From positions 1 through 64,000 of the forward strand of contig JAZPYZ010000008.1 of the NCBI GenBank assembly GCA_045544455.1: a DNA stretch of 64,000 nucleotides, given 5' to 3'. Positions 1 through 10,102 of this stretch are shown here, one piece after another. A program made the translations under genes and the position numbers. The stretch's first letter is position 1; each line of letters begins with the position of its first letter. The DNA is from JAZPYZ01 sp045544455. Lineage in GTDB: Bacteria; Bacillota; Clostridia; Oscillospirales; Acutalibacteraceae. The notes beneath the pieces were generated by a model. The model made no database searches. It was not told the origin of the DNA and saw only the letters and a program-made list of their open reading frames with translations.

Positions 1-145
1 TTCGGTTAAAATAATGATTTTTTTATTGAGCGTTTGTTTTTTAGAAAAAGCCCGTTTTTCGCGGTAATTAAAGGCTTTTTCGGCTTTTCCCAGTCACCTA
101 AGGAATCTCACGGAAAATTATTTCTAAAAAAAATTTTATAAAAAA

Positions 146-176
146 TGTAGCGAAAATGTATACGGTGTGATATAAT
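146..176 (+). promoter_or_regulatory. Probable promoter of the tig cluster
   Basis: A perfect TATAAT lies at 171-176 and is preceded by TGA, which makes an extended -10 element. The -35 region 17 nt upstream (about 148-153) is a poor match. The upstream bases 1-145 are AT-rich, show no gene, and may include the tail of an upstream terminator (complementary aaaaagcc/ggcttttt arms at about 47-96). Confidence 0.5.
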
Positions 177-208
177 CAATCGTAATGCATGTATAGGAGG
201 AAGTAAAC

Positions 209-1540
209 ATGAGTCTGAAACAAGCTACGAAAGTAGAAACCAACCGTGTAGAGTTGGAAATTGAAGTGGATGCGGCCACGTTTGAGGCGGCGGTACAAAA
301 AGCCTATCGTAAAAACATCGGCAAAATCCAAGTGCCGGGTTTCCGTAAAGGAAAAGCGCCCCGTGCTTTGGTGGAAAAAATGTACGGTACCGGCGTGTTC
401 TATGAAGATGCGATCAACGAAGTTTATCCGGAATCGCTGGATGCGGCGATCAAAGAATCTGGCTATACCTACGTAGATGATAAAGTGGATTTCGACGTTG
501 TCAGCGTTGGCGCCGAAGGTTTGGTGTTCAAAGTGGTGGTGACGGTAGAACCGGAAATCACGGTGAAAGAATACAAAGGCCTGAAAGCGGAGAAGAAATC
601 GGTTTCGGTTACCGCGAAAGATATCAATGCGGAATTGGCGAAAATGCAAGACCGTAACTCCCGTTTGGTGACGGTGGAAGATCGTGCGGCCGAAATGGGT
701 GATACCGTAACCTTCGATTTCGACGGCTACGTAGATGACAAGGCGTTTGACGGCGGTAAAGCGGAAAATCACACGCTGGTGTTGGGCTCCGGTCAATTTA
801 TCCCGGGCTTTGAAGATCAGATTGTGGGTAAAAAACCGGAAGAAGAATTTGACGTCAACGTCACTTTCCCGGCGGAATATCATGCTGAAGAATTGGCCGG
901 CAAACCGGCCGTATTCAAGTGCAAACTGCACGAGATCAAAGTGAAAGAATTGCCGGAACTCGACGATGAGTTTGCGAAAGACGCGAGCGAATTCGAAACC
1001 TTGGACGAATGGAAAGCCGATATCAAGAAAAAATTGTCCGAACAACGCAAAGCGGAAGCAAACAACGCGTTTGAAACCGCGCTGGGCGAACAACTCGGCG
1101 AATTGGTAGAAGGCGAAATTCCGGAAGCGATGTACGAAAATCGCGCCAATGATCACGTGCGTGATTTCGCGTATCGTTTGCAGGCGCAAGGCCTTGGTCT
1201 CGACATGTATTTGCAGTATACCGGCATGGATATGGATACCTTCCGCAAAGGGTTCCGTGAACAAGCCGAAAAACAAGTGAAACTGCGTTTGGCTCTGGAA
1301 TACATCGCGAAAACCGAAAACATCGACGTGACCGACAAAGAAGTCGAAGACGAATGTGCTCGTTTGGCCGAGATGTATCAAATGGATGTCGAAAAAGTGA
1401 AAGCCAGCGTGCCGGTTGAAGAACTGAAAAAAGATCTTATGGTCGGCAAAGCGATGGAACTGGTGAAAGACAACGCGGTTGTGGAAAAGAAAACGGCGAA
1501 AAAAGCCACGAAAAAGGAAGAAACCAAAACCGAAGAATAA
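209..1540 (+). CDS. tig: Trigger factor, ribosome-associated chaperone and prolyl isomerase
   Basis: The 443-residue product has the trigger factor length and architecture. An N-terminal ribosome-binding domain carries the GFRKGK signature at about residues 44-49. A central FKBP-type peptidyl-prolyl isomerase domain spans about residues 160-245 (GDTVTFDFDGYVDD, FIPGFE), followed by a long helical substrate-binding C-terminal domain. The protein ends in a lysine/glutamate-rich tail. The start is set by an aggagg box at 196-201. It binds nascent chains at the ribosome exit tunnel in the cytoplasm. It opens the conserved tig-clpP-clpX-lon-engB cluster. Confidence 0.97.
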   Translation: MSLKQATKVETNRVELEIEVDAATFEAAVQKAYRKNIGKIQVPGFRKGKAPRALVEKMYGTGVFYEDAINEVYPESLDAAIKESGYTYVDDKVDFDVVSVGAEGLVFKVVVTVEPEITVKEYKGLKAEKKSVSVTAKDINAELAKMQDRNSRLVTVEDRAAEMGDTVTFDFDGYVDDKAFDGGKAENHTLVLGSGQFIPGFEDQIVGKKPEEEFDVNVTFPAEYHAEELAGKPAVFKCKLHEIKVKELPELDDEFAKDASEFETLDEWKADIKKKLSEQRKAEANNAFETALGEQLGELVEGEIPEAMYENRANDHVRDFAYRLQAQGLGLDMYLQYTGMDMDTFRKGFREQAEKQVKLRLALEYIAKTENIDVTDKEVEDECARLAEMYQMDVEKVKASVPVEELKKDLMVGKAMELVKDNAVVEKKTAKKATKKEETKTEE

Positions 1541-1581
1541 TTCGGTGATTAAATGGGTTCAACCATGACTATACTTGGAAC

Positions 1582-1612
1582 GTGTGACGGAGATGTTTGG
1601 TCTCCGTCACAC
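1582..1612 (+). other. Perfect 12-bp stem-loop between tig and clpP
   Basis: The arms gtgtgacggaga and tctccgtcacac are exact complements separated by a 7-nt loop. No T-run follows, so this is not a standard intrinsic terminator. It may protect or process the tig-clpP message, or partly attenuate read-through. Confidence 0.6.
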
Positions 1613-1635
1613 TTCACAAAAAAGGAGAGATTGCC

Positions 1636-2232
1636 ATGATGGAGAGAAACAGTTTGGTGCCGTACGTGGTGGAACAAACCAGTCGCGGCGAACGCAGTTA
1701 CGATATTTTTTCGCGATTGCTCAACGATCGTATCATTATGCTTTGTGATGAAGTAAACGATGCGACGGCTTCGTTAGTGGTAGCACAGTTGCTGTATCTG
1801 GAAGGGCAGGATCCCGATAAAGATATCCATCTGTATATTAACAGCCCGGGCGGCTCGATTTCGGCCGGTATGGCGATCTACGATACGATGCAATACATCA
1901 AATGTGACGTGTCGACCATCTGCATCGGTATGGCGGCAAGCATGGGTTCGTTCTTGTTAGCGGCCGGTGCCAAAGGCAAACGGTTGGCGTTACCGAACAG
2001 CGAAATCATGATTCACCAGCCGCTTGGTGGTGCCAAAGGACAGGCAAGCGATATTCAAATTCAAGCGGAGCACATCTTGTTTATTCGTAATCGGATGAAC
2101 CGTTTGTATTCCGAAATGACCGGTCAGCCCATCGAAACCATCGAAAAAGATACCGATCGGGACAACTATATGACCGCAGAAGATGCCGTGAAATACGGCT
2201 TGATTGACCGCGTGGTGGAAAAACGCGCTTAA
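1636..2232 (+). CDS. clpP: ATP-dependent Clp protease proteolytic subunit
   Basis: The 198-residue serine peptidase forms the tetradecameric degradation chamber fed by ClpX and ClpC/ClpE-type unfoldases. The catalytic triad is visible as Ser102 (MAASMGS), His127 (IMIHQPLGG) and Asp176 (DRDNYM). I chose the ATG at 1636 because an aaaggagag box sits 7 nt upstream. An in-frame upstream extension to 1597 would start inside the intergenic stem-loop and is rejected. It lies 36 nt before clpX, in the usual order, so co-transcription is likely. Confidence 0.97.
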   Translation: MMERNSLVPYVVEQTSRGERSYDIFSRLLNDRIIMLCDEVNDATASLVVAQLLYLEGQDPDKDIHLYINSPGGSISAGMAIYDTMQYIKCDVSTICIGMAASMGSFLLAAGAKGKRLALPNSEIMIHQPLGGAKGQASDIQIQAEHILFIRNRMNRLYSEMTGQPIETIEKDTDRDNYMTAEDAVKYGLIDRVVEKRA

Positions 2233-2268
2233 TCAATCAAACAATGAGAAAAAAGGAGGAGTGCCCGT

Positions 2269-3573
2269 ATGTCGAAACATGATGGAGAACGCACGGTGTG
2301 TTGTTCGTTTTGTGGAAAAACGCAGGATCAGGTGTATCGTTTGATCGCCGGACCGGGTGTGTATATTTGCAACGAATGTGTGGAACTGTGCCAATCGATG
2401 ATGATTGACGGCGCGACCGCCGGCAAAGCACAGACGGCGCCTCCTGTGCCGGACACGTTACTGACGCCGAAAGAGATCAAAGCTGGACTCGATGAATACG
2501 TTATCGGGCAAGATCGCGCCAAAGTGGCGCTTTCGGTAGCGGTATATAACCACTATAAACGTATCTATTTCGGCCACACGATGCAGGCGGAAATCGGCAA
2601 AAGCAACGTGTTGTTGCTCGGTCCCACCGGCGTGGGTAAAACGGCACTCGCGCAAACCTTGGCACGTATTTTGGATGTGCCGTTTGCGATTACCGATGCC
2701 ACCACCCTGACTGAAGCCGGTTATGTCGGCGAAGATGTGGAAAACATTCTGCTTCGTTTGATTCAGGCTGCGGATTACGACGTAAAAAAAGCCGAACGCG
2801 GCATCATTTATATCGATGAAATCGATAAGATCGCACGACGTAGCGAAAACCCGTCGATCACTCGTGATGTTAGTGGTGAAGGGGTTCAACAAGCGTTGTT
2901 GAAAATTCTGGAAGGAACGGTCGCAAACGTGCCGCCGTCCGGCGGACGTAAACATCCACAACAGGAATTTATTCAAATCGACACGACGAATATCTTGTTT
3001 ATTTTGGGCGGTGCCTTTGACGGCATTACCCAAACCATTGAAAAACGTATAGGTTCTGGTGCGTTGGGCTTTGGTAACGAGGTTCGATCGAAAAAGGATT
3101 TCGGCAAACAACAGTTGCTCGAACAGATCGTGCCGCAAGATTTGGTGAAATTCGGGTTGATTCCCGAACTGGTCGGCCGCATGCCGGTTATCACTACGTT
3201 ACAACCGCTGGATGCATCGGCACTGGTTAAGATTTTGAGTGAGCCGAAAAACGCCTTGCTTAAACAGTATCGCGAACTGTTTGAGATCGACGGTGTTCAA
3301 TTAGAATTTACACCGGATGCGCTCGAAGCGGTGGCCGAAAAGACATTAGCGCTCGAGACGGGCGCACGTGGACTTCGTTCGGTTATGGAAGGCATTTTGT
3401 CTGACTTGATGTACGAACTGCCGTCCGAACCGCAGGTCGAAACCGTGACGATCACGCGTGAATGCGTAGAATCCGGTGTGGCACCGCAGCGTGTTCTCAA
3501 TCCGGACCGCAAAGCCTCGCGGATCAAACCGGCCGCCCCGAAAGGACGGACCACGAAAAAAGTTACGGCTTAA
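2269..3573 (+). CDS. clpX: ClpX, AAA+ unfoldase subunit of ClpXP
   Basis: The 434-residue protein begins with the ClpX zinc-binding domain, with Cys12, Cys15, Cys34 and Cys37. An AAA+ module follows with Walker A GPTGVGKT at about residues 118-125, pore loop GYVGED, Walker [10 protein letters not shown] and the sensor-2 region ARGLRS. It unfolds tagged substrates and threads them into ClpP. An aaaaaggagg ribosome binding site precedes the ATG. A strong terminator after the gene separates it from lon. Confidence 0.97.
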   Translation: MSKHDGERTVCCSFCGKTQDQVYRLIAGPGVYICNECVELCQSMMIDGATAGKAQTAPPVPDTLLTPKEIKAGLDEYVIGQDRAKVALSVAVYNHYKRIYFGHTMQAEIGKSNVLLLGPTGVGKTALAQTLARILDVPFAITDATTLTEAGYVGEDVENILLRLIQAADYDVKKAERGIIYIDEIDKIARRSENPSITRDVSGEGVQQALLKILEGTVANVPPSGGRKHPQQEFIQIDTTNILFILGGAFDGITQTIEKRIGSGALGFGNEVRSKKDFGKQQLLEQIVPQDLVKFGLIPELVGRMPVITTLQPLDASALVKILSEPKNALLKQYRELFEIDGVQLEFTPDALEAVAEKTLALETGARGLRSVMEGILSDLMYELPSEPQVETVTITRECVESGVAPQRVLNPDRKASRIKPAAPKGRTTKKVTA

Positions 3574-3591
3574 CACGTGTATACAACAAGG

Positions 3592-3640
3592 GGGTCAGTT
3601 GTCGGGATATGATGAGATATTCCGGAAACTGACCTTTTTT
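3592..3640 (+). terminator. Intrinsic terminator after clpX
   Basis: The outer arms ggtcagtt (3593-3600) and aactgacc (3627-3634) pair and are followed by six T. An inner imperfect stem (cgggatat/atattccg) extends the hairpin. Lon, which starts at 3670, therefore needs read-through or its own promoter. Confidence 0.8.
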
Positions 3641-3669
3641 GAAATTTGAACAAATCGCAGGAGAGAACT

Positions 3670-6090
3670 ATGAATAAAGCTACCACGGTTGTCCGTGTAA
3701 ACGAGTTGCCGTTATTGGCATTGCGCGGCATGGTGATTTTTCCCGGCGTATCCACGCATTTGGATATCGGTCGAAAAAAATCCATGTTGGCACTTAATAG
3801 TGCGATGGCTACCGATCAATTGATCTATCTCGTTACCCAACGAGATGCCGCCGAAGAAGATCCGTCGGCAGATGGATTGTATGAGATCGGCACCGTTGCG
3901 CGTATTCGTCAAGTGCTTCGGTTACCGGGCGATAATCTGCGTGTGATGTTAGACGGTTTATACCGTGCGCGTACCGAACACGTTTTTCAATCCGATCCGC
4001 ATTTCGGTGCGGTGATTCGGGAACTGTCGCCGCGCAGTGTGTTGACCGATTTACAAGAAGAAGCGTTGATTCGAAACACGCAAGACCTGTTTGCGAAATA
4101 CGTTGCCTTGTCCGGATCGGTAACGGGGGAAACCGCGATGGAAATCGCCGGCATGACCGAACTGTCGCCGACGTTGGACCGAATGGCGGCATCGATGGCA
4201 GTACCGATTGAGAAAAAACAAACCCTGTTATCGTTGGTATCACCGGCTAAACGGGCCGAACAACTGATCGTTTTGTTGCAACACGAATTGGAGATCTTGG
4301 AACTGGAACGCAAGATCCAAAACAAGGTGCAAGAACAGATCGATGCCAACCAAAAGGATTATTATCTGCGCGAACAGATGCGTGCAATTTCGGCTGAACT
4401 CGGTGACGAAGATAATCCTCTCGAAGAAGCCGACGATTATCGCCGGCGTGTCAAAGAACTGAATTTGGCTGATAAAAGCCGCGATCATCTGCTCAAAGAA
4501 TGTGATAAACTCGCGAAAATGCCGAACGGTTCACACGAGGCCACGGTGGTGCGCGGATATCTCGATGCGTGTTTGTCGTTGCCGTGGAACACTACTACGA
4601 CCGATCAGTTGGATTTAACAGCTTGCCGTGCGGTGTTGGATCGTGACCACTACGGTTTGGATACCGTCAAAGATCGCATTGTGGAACTGTTGGCGGTTCG
4701 TCAGTTGACCGAACATACCAAAGGTCAGATTTTGTGTTTGGCGGGCCCGCCCGGTGTGGGTAAAACATCGATCGCCAAATCCATTGCCGAAGCGATGGGG
4801 CGTGAATATGTACGCGTTTCGCTCGGAGGCGTGCGCGATGAAGCGGATATTCGCGGTCACCGCAAAACCTATATCGGCGCCATGCCGGGGCGTATTATTC
4901 AAGCACTTCGTCAAGCCGGTACGGCTAATCCGTTGATTTTGCTGGACGAGATCGATAAGATGAGCAACGATTTTCGCGGCGATCCGTCGGCGGCGATGCT
5001 GGAAGTATTGGATCCGGAACAAAATGCCGCATTTTGCGATCATTTTATCGAGATCCCGTTTGATTTGTCACAGGTATTGTTTGTGACGACTGCGAACCAA
5101 AAAGACGCTATTCCGGAACCGTTGCTCGATCGGATGGATCTGATCGAACTGACGAGTTATACGTCAGAAGAAAAGTTTATGATTGCCAAAAACCATTTGG
5201 TGAAAAAGCAGTTGAAAGAAAACGGACTCACCGCTAAACAGGTACGGTTGACCGATAAGGCGTTGCGCGGCATCATCGAATCGTATACCCGTGAAGCCGG
5301 TGTGCGTCGATTGGAACGCAGTATTGCTAAGATTTTGCGTAAATGTGCCAAACGTATCGTTTCCGGCGAAGTGAAGTCGGTAACGGTATCCGATTTAAAC
5401 CCGTATCTCGGGCCGGCTCGCTATAAACGCGACAACTTACTCGCACAAGATGAGGTTGGTGTTGCGACTGGCTTGGCATGGACCGCCGTCGGCGGAGAAA
5501 CCCTGCCGGTGGAAATCGCGGTACTGGACGGTACCGGTAAGATTGAACTGACCGGTTCGCTCGGTGATGTGATGAAAGAGTCGGCTCGCACGGCGGTCAG
5601 TTATGTGCGGTCTCGCGCCAAAGAATGGCAAATCCCGACGGATTTTTATAAAACCAAAGATATACATATTCACGTGCCGGAAGGGGCGGTTCCGAAAGAC
5701 GGTCCGTCGGCGGGTATCACCATGACGACGGCATTGGTATCGGCCTTGTCCGGCATTCCGGTGCGCCGTGACGTGGCCATGACCGGCGAGGTGTCGTTGC
5801 GAGGTCGGGTATTGCCGATCGGCGGTTTGCGCGAAAAAACGATGGCTGCGTATATTTACGGGGTGAAAACCGTGATTATTCCGCAGGACAACGAAGCGGA
5901 TCTGGCTGAAGTGGATCCGGTTGTTAAACAAGCGTTGCAGTTCGTGCCGGTATCGCACATGGATACGGTGTTACAAACCGCCTTGGTACGTATGCCGAAT
6001 CGAGAGGATGCTCAACCGGCGACGGCGAAACCCGATCGATATCCGGCTGCACATCCGGTAACCGGTACGACCGTTCCGGTCACGCAATAA
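3670..6090 (+). CDS. lon: Lon ATP-dependent serine protease
   Basis: The 806-residue protein has an N-terminal LON substrate-binding domain ([14 protein letters not shown]), then an AAA+ ATPase with Walker [10 protein letters not shown] at about residues 358-366 and LLDEIDK. The C-terminal protease domain carries the Ser-Lys dyad, Ser680 in DGPSAGI and Lys723 in REKTMAA. The ATG at 3670 has a caggagag box upstream, whereas a TTG eight codons earlier has none. It degrades misfolded and regulatory proteins in the cytoplasm. The last 25 or so residues (Pro/Thr/Ala-rich) look disordered. EngB follows after 14 nt. Confidence 0.97.
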   Translation: MNKATTVVRVNELPLLALRGMVIFPGVSTHLDIGRKKSMLALNSAMATDQLIYLVTQRDAAEEDPSADGLYEIGTVARIRQVLRLPGDNLRVMLDGLYRARTEHVFQSDPHFGAVIRELSPRSVLTDLQEEALIRNTQDLFAKYVALSGSVTGETAMEIAGMTELSPTLDRMAASMAVPIEKKQTLLSLVSPAKRAEQLIVLLQHELEILELERKIQNKVQEQIDANQKDYYLREQMRAISAELGDEDNPLEEADDYRRRVKELNLADKSRDHLLKECDKLAKMPNGSHEATVVRGYLDACLSLPWNTTTTDQLDLTACRAVLDRDHYGLDTVKDRIVELLAVRQLTEHTKGQILCLAGPPGVGKTSIAKSIAEAMGREYVRVSLGGVRDEADIRGHRKTYIGAMPGRIIQALRQAGTANPLILLDEIDKMSNDFRGDPSAAMLEVLDPEQNAAFCDHFIEIPFDLSQVLFVTTANQKDAIPEPLLDRMDLIELTSYTSEEKFMIAKNHLVKKQLKENGLTAKQVRLTDKALRGIIESYTREAGVRRLERSIAKILRKCAKRIVSGEVKSVTVSDLNPYLGPARYKRDNLLAQDEVGVATGLAWTAVGGETLPVEIAVLDGTGKIELTGSLGDVMKESARTAVSYVRSRAKEWQIPTDFYKTKDIHIHVPEGAVPKDGPSAGITMTTALVSALSGIPVRRDVAMTGEVSLRGRVLPIGGLREKTMAAYIYGVKTVIIPQDNEADLAEVDPVVKQALQFVPVSHMDTVLQTALVRMPNREDAQPATAKPDRYPAAHPVTGTTVPVTQ

Positions 6091-6104
6091 AGGAGAGAAC
6101 GCTC

Positions 6105-6692
6105 ATGAAAATTGAATCTGCCGCGTTTGAATATGCCGTGGGGATATCGTCCCAGTTGCATCCGTCCGATCTGCCGGAAATTGCGATTTCCGGCCGGTCT
6201 AACGTGGGCAAATCGTCGCTGATCAACCGCGTGCTTAACCGAAAAGGGTTAGCGCGAACCAGTGCGACACCCGGTAAAACCGCGACCATCAATTTTTATA
6301 AACTTGATACCATGCGCTTGGTTGATCTGCCCGGCTACGGTTACGCCAAAGTATCCAACGCCGAACGGCGTCGGTGGAAAGAATTGATCGAAGGGTATTT
6401 TGACCAAGATCGTGATCTGCGGTTGGTGATTCAACTGGTGGATATGCGCCATCCGCCGACGGCCGACGATATCATGATGATCGACTATCTCATTGCGCGA
6501 GAAATCCCGTTTGTGGTGGTGTTGACCAAGTCGGACAAACTTAACAAAGGCGAGCGCGAACGCGCCTTGGCGGCGCTTCAAGAGGCCTTTAAGGACTATG
6601 AAGGGATTTATACCGTGCCGTTTTCCTCGATGAATGGGGAAGGCGTGGATGAGGTGCGTGATATTTTGGTCGAGGTCGCGGAAGAATCCTAA
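6105..6692 (+). CDS. engB: Ribosome biogenesis GTPase EngB (YsxC/YihA)
   Basis: The 195-residue TRAFAC GTPase has all G motifs visible: G1 GRSNVGKSS, G3 DLPGYGYAK and G4 TKSDK. Family members assist assembly of the large ribosomal subunit. The gene is 14 nt downstream of lon with a aaaggagag site and is the last gene of the lon transcription unit. The lon-engB linkage is common in Firmicutes. Confidence 0.95.
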   Translation: MKIESAAFEYAVGISSQLHPSDLPEIAISGRSNVGKSSLINRVLNRKGLARTSATPGKTATINFYKLDTMRLVDLPGYGYAKVSNAERRRWKELIEGYFDQDRDLRLVIQLVDMRHPPTADDIMMIDYLIAREIPFVVVLTKSDKLNKGERERALAALQEAFKDYEGIYTVPFSSMNGEGVDEVRDILVEVAEES

Positions 6693-6696
6693 ATCG

Positions 6697-6741
6697 AACA
6701 CCGCCCACCAAGGTATCATCACCGAAATGGGCGGTGTTTTC
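6697..6741 (+). terminator. Intrinsic terminator after engB
   Basis: The arms aacaccgccca and tgggcggtgtt are exact complements around a 20-nt loop and are followed by a short T-rich tail. Confidence 0.75.
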
Positions 6742-6800
6742 ACCTTTTTATAGCCATTTTCATACCGTAATAGTAGAAATTTAACGAAACGGGTGATGGT

Positions 6801-7121
6801 ATGGGTGAAACATGGATCGGGATTGTGGTATTACTCTTGGGTGTATATGGCTTGATCTGCTTGTTACGTGTTGTGATGGAATGGATTGAGGGTAATCCGC
6901 CCTGCGTGACGGTGTTGCCGTTAAAAGGCCGTCACGACGATGCGGAACTGCTTATTCGTGCGGCCGTATCCCGTCATCGCGGTCGTTGTGTGGTGGTGAA
7001 TATGGGGTTGGACGAGGACACCGAACAGACCGTAACGGCGTTTTGTGCGCGGTTTGAACCGGCTACGTATTGTTATCCCGATACCTTGACCAAACAGTTG
7101 GTTGATGCGTTAAAAAAATGA
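6801..7121 (+). CDS. Unknown small membrane-anchored protein
   Basis: I do not recognise this 106-residue protein. Residues 6-28 form one hydrophobic membrane segment. The rest is a soluble domain of about 75 residues with alternating hydrophobic strands (CVTVLPL, RCVVVNMGL) and a C-terminal helix ending in two lysines. The gene begins about 60 nt after the engB terminator with a gggtgatgg site, and recD2 follows 24 nt later, so the two may be co-transcribed. No catalytic motif is evident. Confidence 0.7.
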   Translation: MGETWIGIVVLLLGVYGLICLLRVVMEWIEGNPPCVTVLPLKGRHDDAELLIRAAVSRHRGRCVVVNMGLDEDTEQTVTAFCARFEPATYCYPDTLTKQLVDALKK

Positions 7122-7145
7122 TTATTCGCAAGGAGGTGGAAAAAC

Positions 7146-9362
7146 ATGGACGAATCCAAATGGCAAAGCCTGGAAGGTACCGTTGAACATATTGTGTTTC
7201 GCAATAGCGACAACGGTTGGACGGTTTTGGATTTAGATATCGGTGAAGAATTGCTGAAAGTGGTCGGTGTTTTTCCGGCTGTTTGCGCAGGCGAATATTT
7301 GAAGTTACGCGGCGAATACGTGGAACATCGACAGTTCGGTCGGCAGTTTCGGGCCGAGTACTGCGAACGGTTTTTACCGACCGATACCGCATCGATTTTA
7401 CGGTATTTGTCGTCGGGCGCAGTCAAAGGGATCGGGCCGTCGACCGCGGTTCGTATCGTGACACGGTTTGGTAATGAATCACTGGATATTTTGGAAAACG
7501 AACCCGAACGATTGGCCGAAATTAAAGGGATTTCACGCGATAAAGCCAAGAAAATGGGGGAAAGTTACGCCGCACAATTCGGACTTCGCGAAGTGATGGT
7601 GGCATTTACGCAGTATCAACTTACCCCGTCCGAGGCGATCCGCTGTTGGAAACGGTTCGGTAATCGCGCCGTGGATAAAATGCGGGATAATCCGTACGCA
7701 TTGTGTGAAGCCGGTGTGCAAATTTCATTTGAGCGTATCGATCAAATATGCACCCAACAAGGACGTCCTTTGGATGATGAGGATCGGCTCGAAGCCGGTT
7801 TGTTATACGTGTTGCGTCACAATACCGGTAACGGGCACACCTGTTTGCCGCAGGATAAGCTGTTGCCGACGGCGTGCGGGTTGTTGGGTGTGGAACAACC
7901 GGTGTTGGAACAAACGCTGGAGCGCATGATCTGTACCGCTAAAGTCAAAGAAGAGTCTATTGACGGACGCGTGTTCATCTTTCTGCCGACGTTATACCGG
8001 TCGGAATTGTATATCGCGACACGGTTGCAGGAAATGCAAGAGCAAACGTATCAAACAGCAGCGGTAGAAGATCTGCTTATTGAAACCGAAAAGAAACAAC
8101 GCATTTTATATGAAACCCAACAGCGCCGCGCGATTGTGACGGCGGTGGAAAAAGGTATGTTGATTTTGACCGGTGGTCCCGGTACCGGTAAAACGACCGC
8201 TTTGCGAGCCATCATCTCGATTTTAGAACAGATGGGCGAACAAGTGGTGGTAACGGCCCCGACCGGTCGTGCCGCGCAACGGATTGCGGAATTGACCGGT
8301 CGCGAAGCCAAAACCCTGCATCGCTTGTTAGAGGCTCAATGGGATGAGCAAGAACAAACGCAGTTTGCCCGTCATGAGAAGAATCAGTTGGAAGCCGATG
8401 CGGTGTTGGTGGATGAAGTATCGATGGTAGACGTCCACATGTTCGAAAGTTTGTTACGCGCGATGAAAGATGGGTGTCGGTTGATTATGGTTGGGGATAC
8501 CAATCAGTTGCCGCCGGTAGGATGTGGTTGTGTTTTACAAGATCTTATGGCGTGCGGCTGTATTCCGGTCGTGCAACTGACCGAGGTGTTCCGACAAGCC
8601 AAAGAAAGCCGTATTATCACCAACGCGCACCGCATTGTATCCGGCGAAATGCCGCTTTTGACCGAAAAACAAGGCGATTTCTTTTTTATGCCGCGATATA
8701 CGGCCGAACAGGTGGTCGAAACCGTCTTGGATCTATGTGAACGTCGGTTGCCCACTCGTTACGATATGACGGTGTTTGACGGTATTCAGTTATTGTGTCC
8801 CGGCCGCAAAGGAATGTTGGGTGTGCGAGAACTGAATGCGCAACTGCAACAACGGCTTAATCCACCGGATATCGAAAAGGCCGAGATGGACATCGAAGGC
8901 GTCACGTTCCGTATCGGTGATAAAGTGATGCACAATAAAAACAATTACGATATCTGTTGGACACGCGATGACGGCGAAGTCGGCAACGGGGTGTTTAACG
9001 GGGATATCGGACGGTTGATAGCGGTAGATGTTCGAACCGAAACTTTGTCGGTGCGGTACGATGATCGTGTGGCGGTGTATGGTAAAGAAGATGCGCGCGA
9101 TTTGGAACTGGCCTATGCGGTGACGGTTCACAAAAGTCAGGGTAGTGAGTTTGAAGCAGTGATCATGCCGTTGTTTTATAACCAACCGCAGTTGTGCTAT
9201 CGAAATCTGCTTTATACCGGCGTTACCCGTGCAAAACAGTTGATGATTATTGTTGGGAGCGCACAAACGGTAGAAGACATGGTGAAAAACGATAAAAAGA
9301 CCTTGCGGTACAGTGGACTCGAACATTTTATGACGCGCACGCAAGGATGGGAAACGGTATGA
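7146..9362 (+). CDS. recD2: RecD2-type SF1B 5'-3' DNA helicase
   Basis: The 738-residue protein has the RecD2 layout, the RecD form found in bacteria without RecBC. An N-terminal OB-like domain comes first, then helix-hairpin-helix segments at about residues 80-200 (SGAVKGIGPSTA). The helicase core has Walker A LTGGPGTGKTT at about residues 340-350, VDEVSMVD, GDTNQLPPVG and the C-terminal motif VTVHKSQGSEF. The RecB-interacting features of RecBCD are not needed here. The start has an excellent aaggaggtgg site. The stop overlaps the comF start, implying translational coupling. Confidence 0.95.
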   Translation: MDESKWQSLEGTVEHIVFRNSDNGWTVLDLDIGEELLKVVGVFPAVCAGEYLKLRGEYVEHRQFGRQFRAEYCERFLPTDTASILRYLSSGAVKGIGPSTAVRIVTRFGNESLDILENEPERLAEIKGISRDKAKKMGESYAAQFGLREVMVAFTQYQLTPSEAIRCWKRFGNRAVDKMRDNPYALCEAGVQISFERIDQICTQQGRPLDDEDRLEAGLLYVLRHNTGNGHTCLPQDKLLPTACGLLGVEQPVLEQTLERMICTAKVKEESIDGRVFIFLPTLYRSELYIATRLQEMQEQTYQTAAVEDLLIETEKKQRILYETQQRRAIVTAVEKGMLILTGGPGTGKTTALRAIISILEQMGEQVVVTAPTGRAAQRIAELTGREAKTLHRLLEAQWDEQEQTQFARHEKNQLEADAVLVDEVSMVDVHMFESLLRAMKDGCRLIMVGDTNQLPPVGCGCVLQDLMACGCIPVVQLTEVFRQAKESRIITNAHRIVSGEMPLLTEKQGDFFFMPRYTAEQVVETVLDLCERRLPTRYDMTVFDGIQLLCPGRKGMLGVRELNAQLQQRLNPPDIEKAEMDIEGVTFRIGDKVMHNKNNYDICWTRDDGEVGNGVFNGDIGRLIAVDVRTETLSVRYDDRVAVYGKEDARDLELAYAVTVHKSQGSEFEAVIMPLFYNQPQLCYRNLLYTGVTRAKQLMIIVGSAQTVEDMVKNDKKTLRYSGLEHFMTRTQGWETV

Positions 9363-10057
9363 GTAGGATGGTCGATTGGTGGATATCGAGATTTTTCCCG
9401 CAACATTGTTCCGGTTGTGCCAAGGTGATCGATTACCGTGAATGGTGGTGCGAAGATTGCTTACAGGATTTGCCGGTAATTGAACCGCCGATCTGCCCGC
9501 ATTGCGGAGTATCGAAAACGGTATGTTTTTGTGAACAACAGCACCACGCATACGACCGGTGTTGCGCGCCGTTTTATAACGAGGGCGTTGCCGGCAAGGC
9601 TATTCGGCGGTATAAGTACGCGTATCTGAAACCTATTGCCAAAGCGCTGGCGCCGTATGTGGCGGCTGTTGTTCGTCGGGAATATGCCGAGGCCATGCCG
9701 CAGATGATCACGTTTGTGCCACTACATAAATCGGATGCCAAACTGCGCGATTTTAATCCGGGCGAGACGATAGCGCGAGAAGTGGCGGCTTTGTTGGATA
9801 TTCCGTGCGTGCCGTTATTGATCAAACGATATCAAACCGAACCGCAGAAAAACCTGTCGGCTTTGCGACGAAGCGGTAATTTGCTCGGTGCATTTGACGT
9901 GTTACCGGACGTGTCGATCAAAGGGAGAAGCATTCTATTGATCGACGATGTGTTGACCACCGGTGCGACGTTGGATGAATGTGCCAAGATGCTTAAAATA
10001 TTTGGTGCTCAAACCGTGTTGGCGGCCACGGCGGTTATTACGACCTATGAAGAATAA
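9359..10057 (+). CDS. comF: ComF-family phosphoribosyltransferase-like protein
   Basis: The N-terminus holds a four-Cys-pair zinc ribbon (CSGC, CEDC, CPHC, CFC). The C-terminal phosphoribosyltransferase fold has the PRPP loop LLIDDVLTTGAT. ComF proteins take part in DNA uptake during transformation, although many bacteria carry them without known competence. I chose the ATG at 9359 because it overlaps the recD2 stop as ATGA. An in-frame start four codons earlier is possible. Length is 232 residues, normal for the family. Confidence 0.9.
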   Translation: MSRMVDWWISRFFPQHCSGCAKVIDYREWWCEDCLQDLPVIEPPICPHCGVSKTVCFCEQQHHAYDRCCAPFYNEGVAGKAIRRYKYAYLKPIAKALAPYVAAVVRREYAEAMPQMITFVPLHKSDAKLRDFNPGETIAREVAALLDIPCVPLLIKRYQTEPQKNLSALRRSGNLLGAFDVLPDVSIKGRSILLIDDVLTTGATLDECAKMLKIFGAQTVLAATAVITTYEE

Positions 10058-10058
10058 A

Positions 10059-10090
10059 AAAGAGACGGATCAAACGATCCGTCTCTTTTT
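10059..10090. terminator. Bidirectional terminator between comF and rnfB
   Basis: A perfect 11-bp stem (agagacggatc / gatccgtctct) with a 4-nt loop is flanked by A-rich and T-rich runs. It can terminate the converging comF and rnf transcripts. Confidence 0.9.
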
Positions 10091-10102
10091 TGGTTATGTT
10101 AG

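Noticed and set aside
176..1381. A 401-codon open frame antisense to tig
   Set aside because: It is a shadow of the strongly biased tig codons. It has no ribosome binding site and a low-complexity Phe/Arg/His composition.
2233..2268. Separate promoter for clpX
   Set aside because: The 36-nt gap is too short for a full promoter and ribosome binding site. Co-transcription with clpP is simpler.
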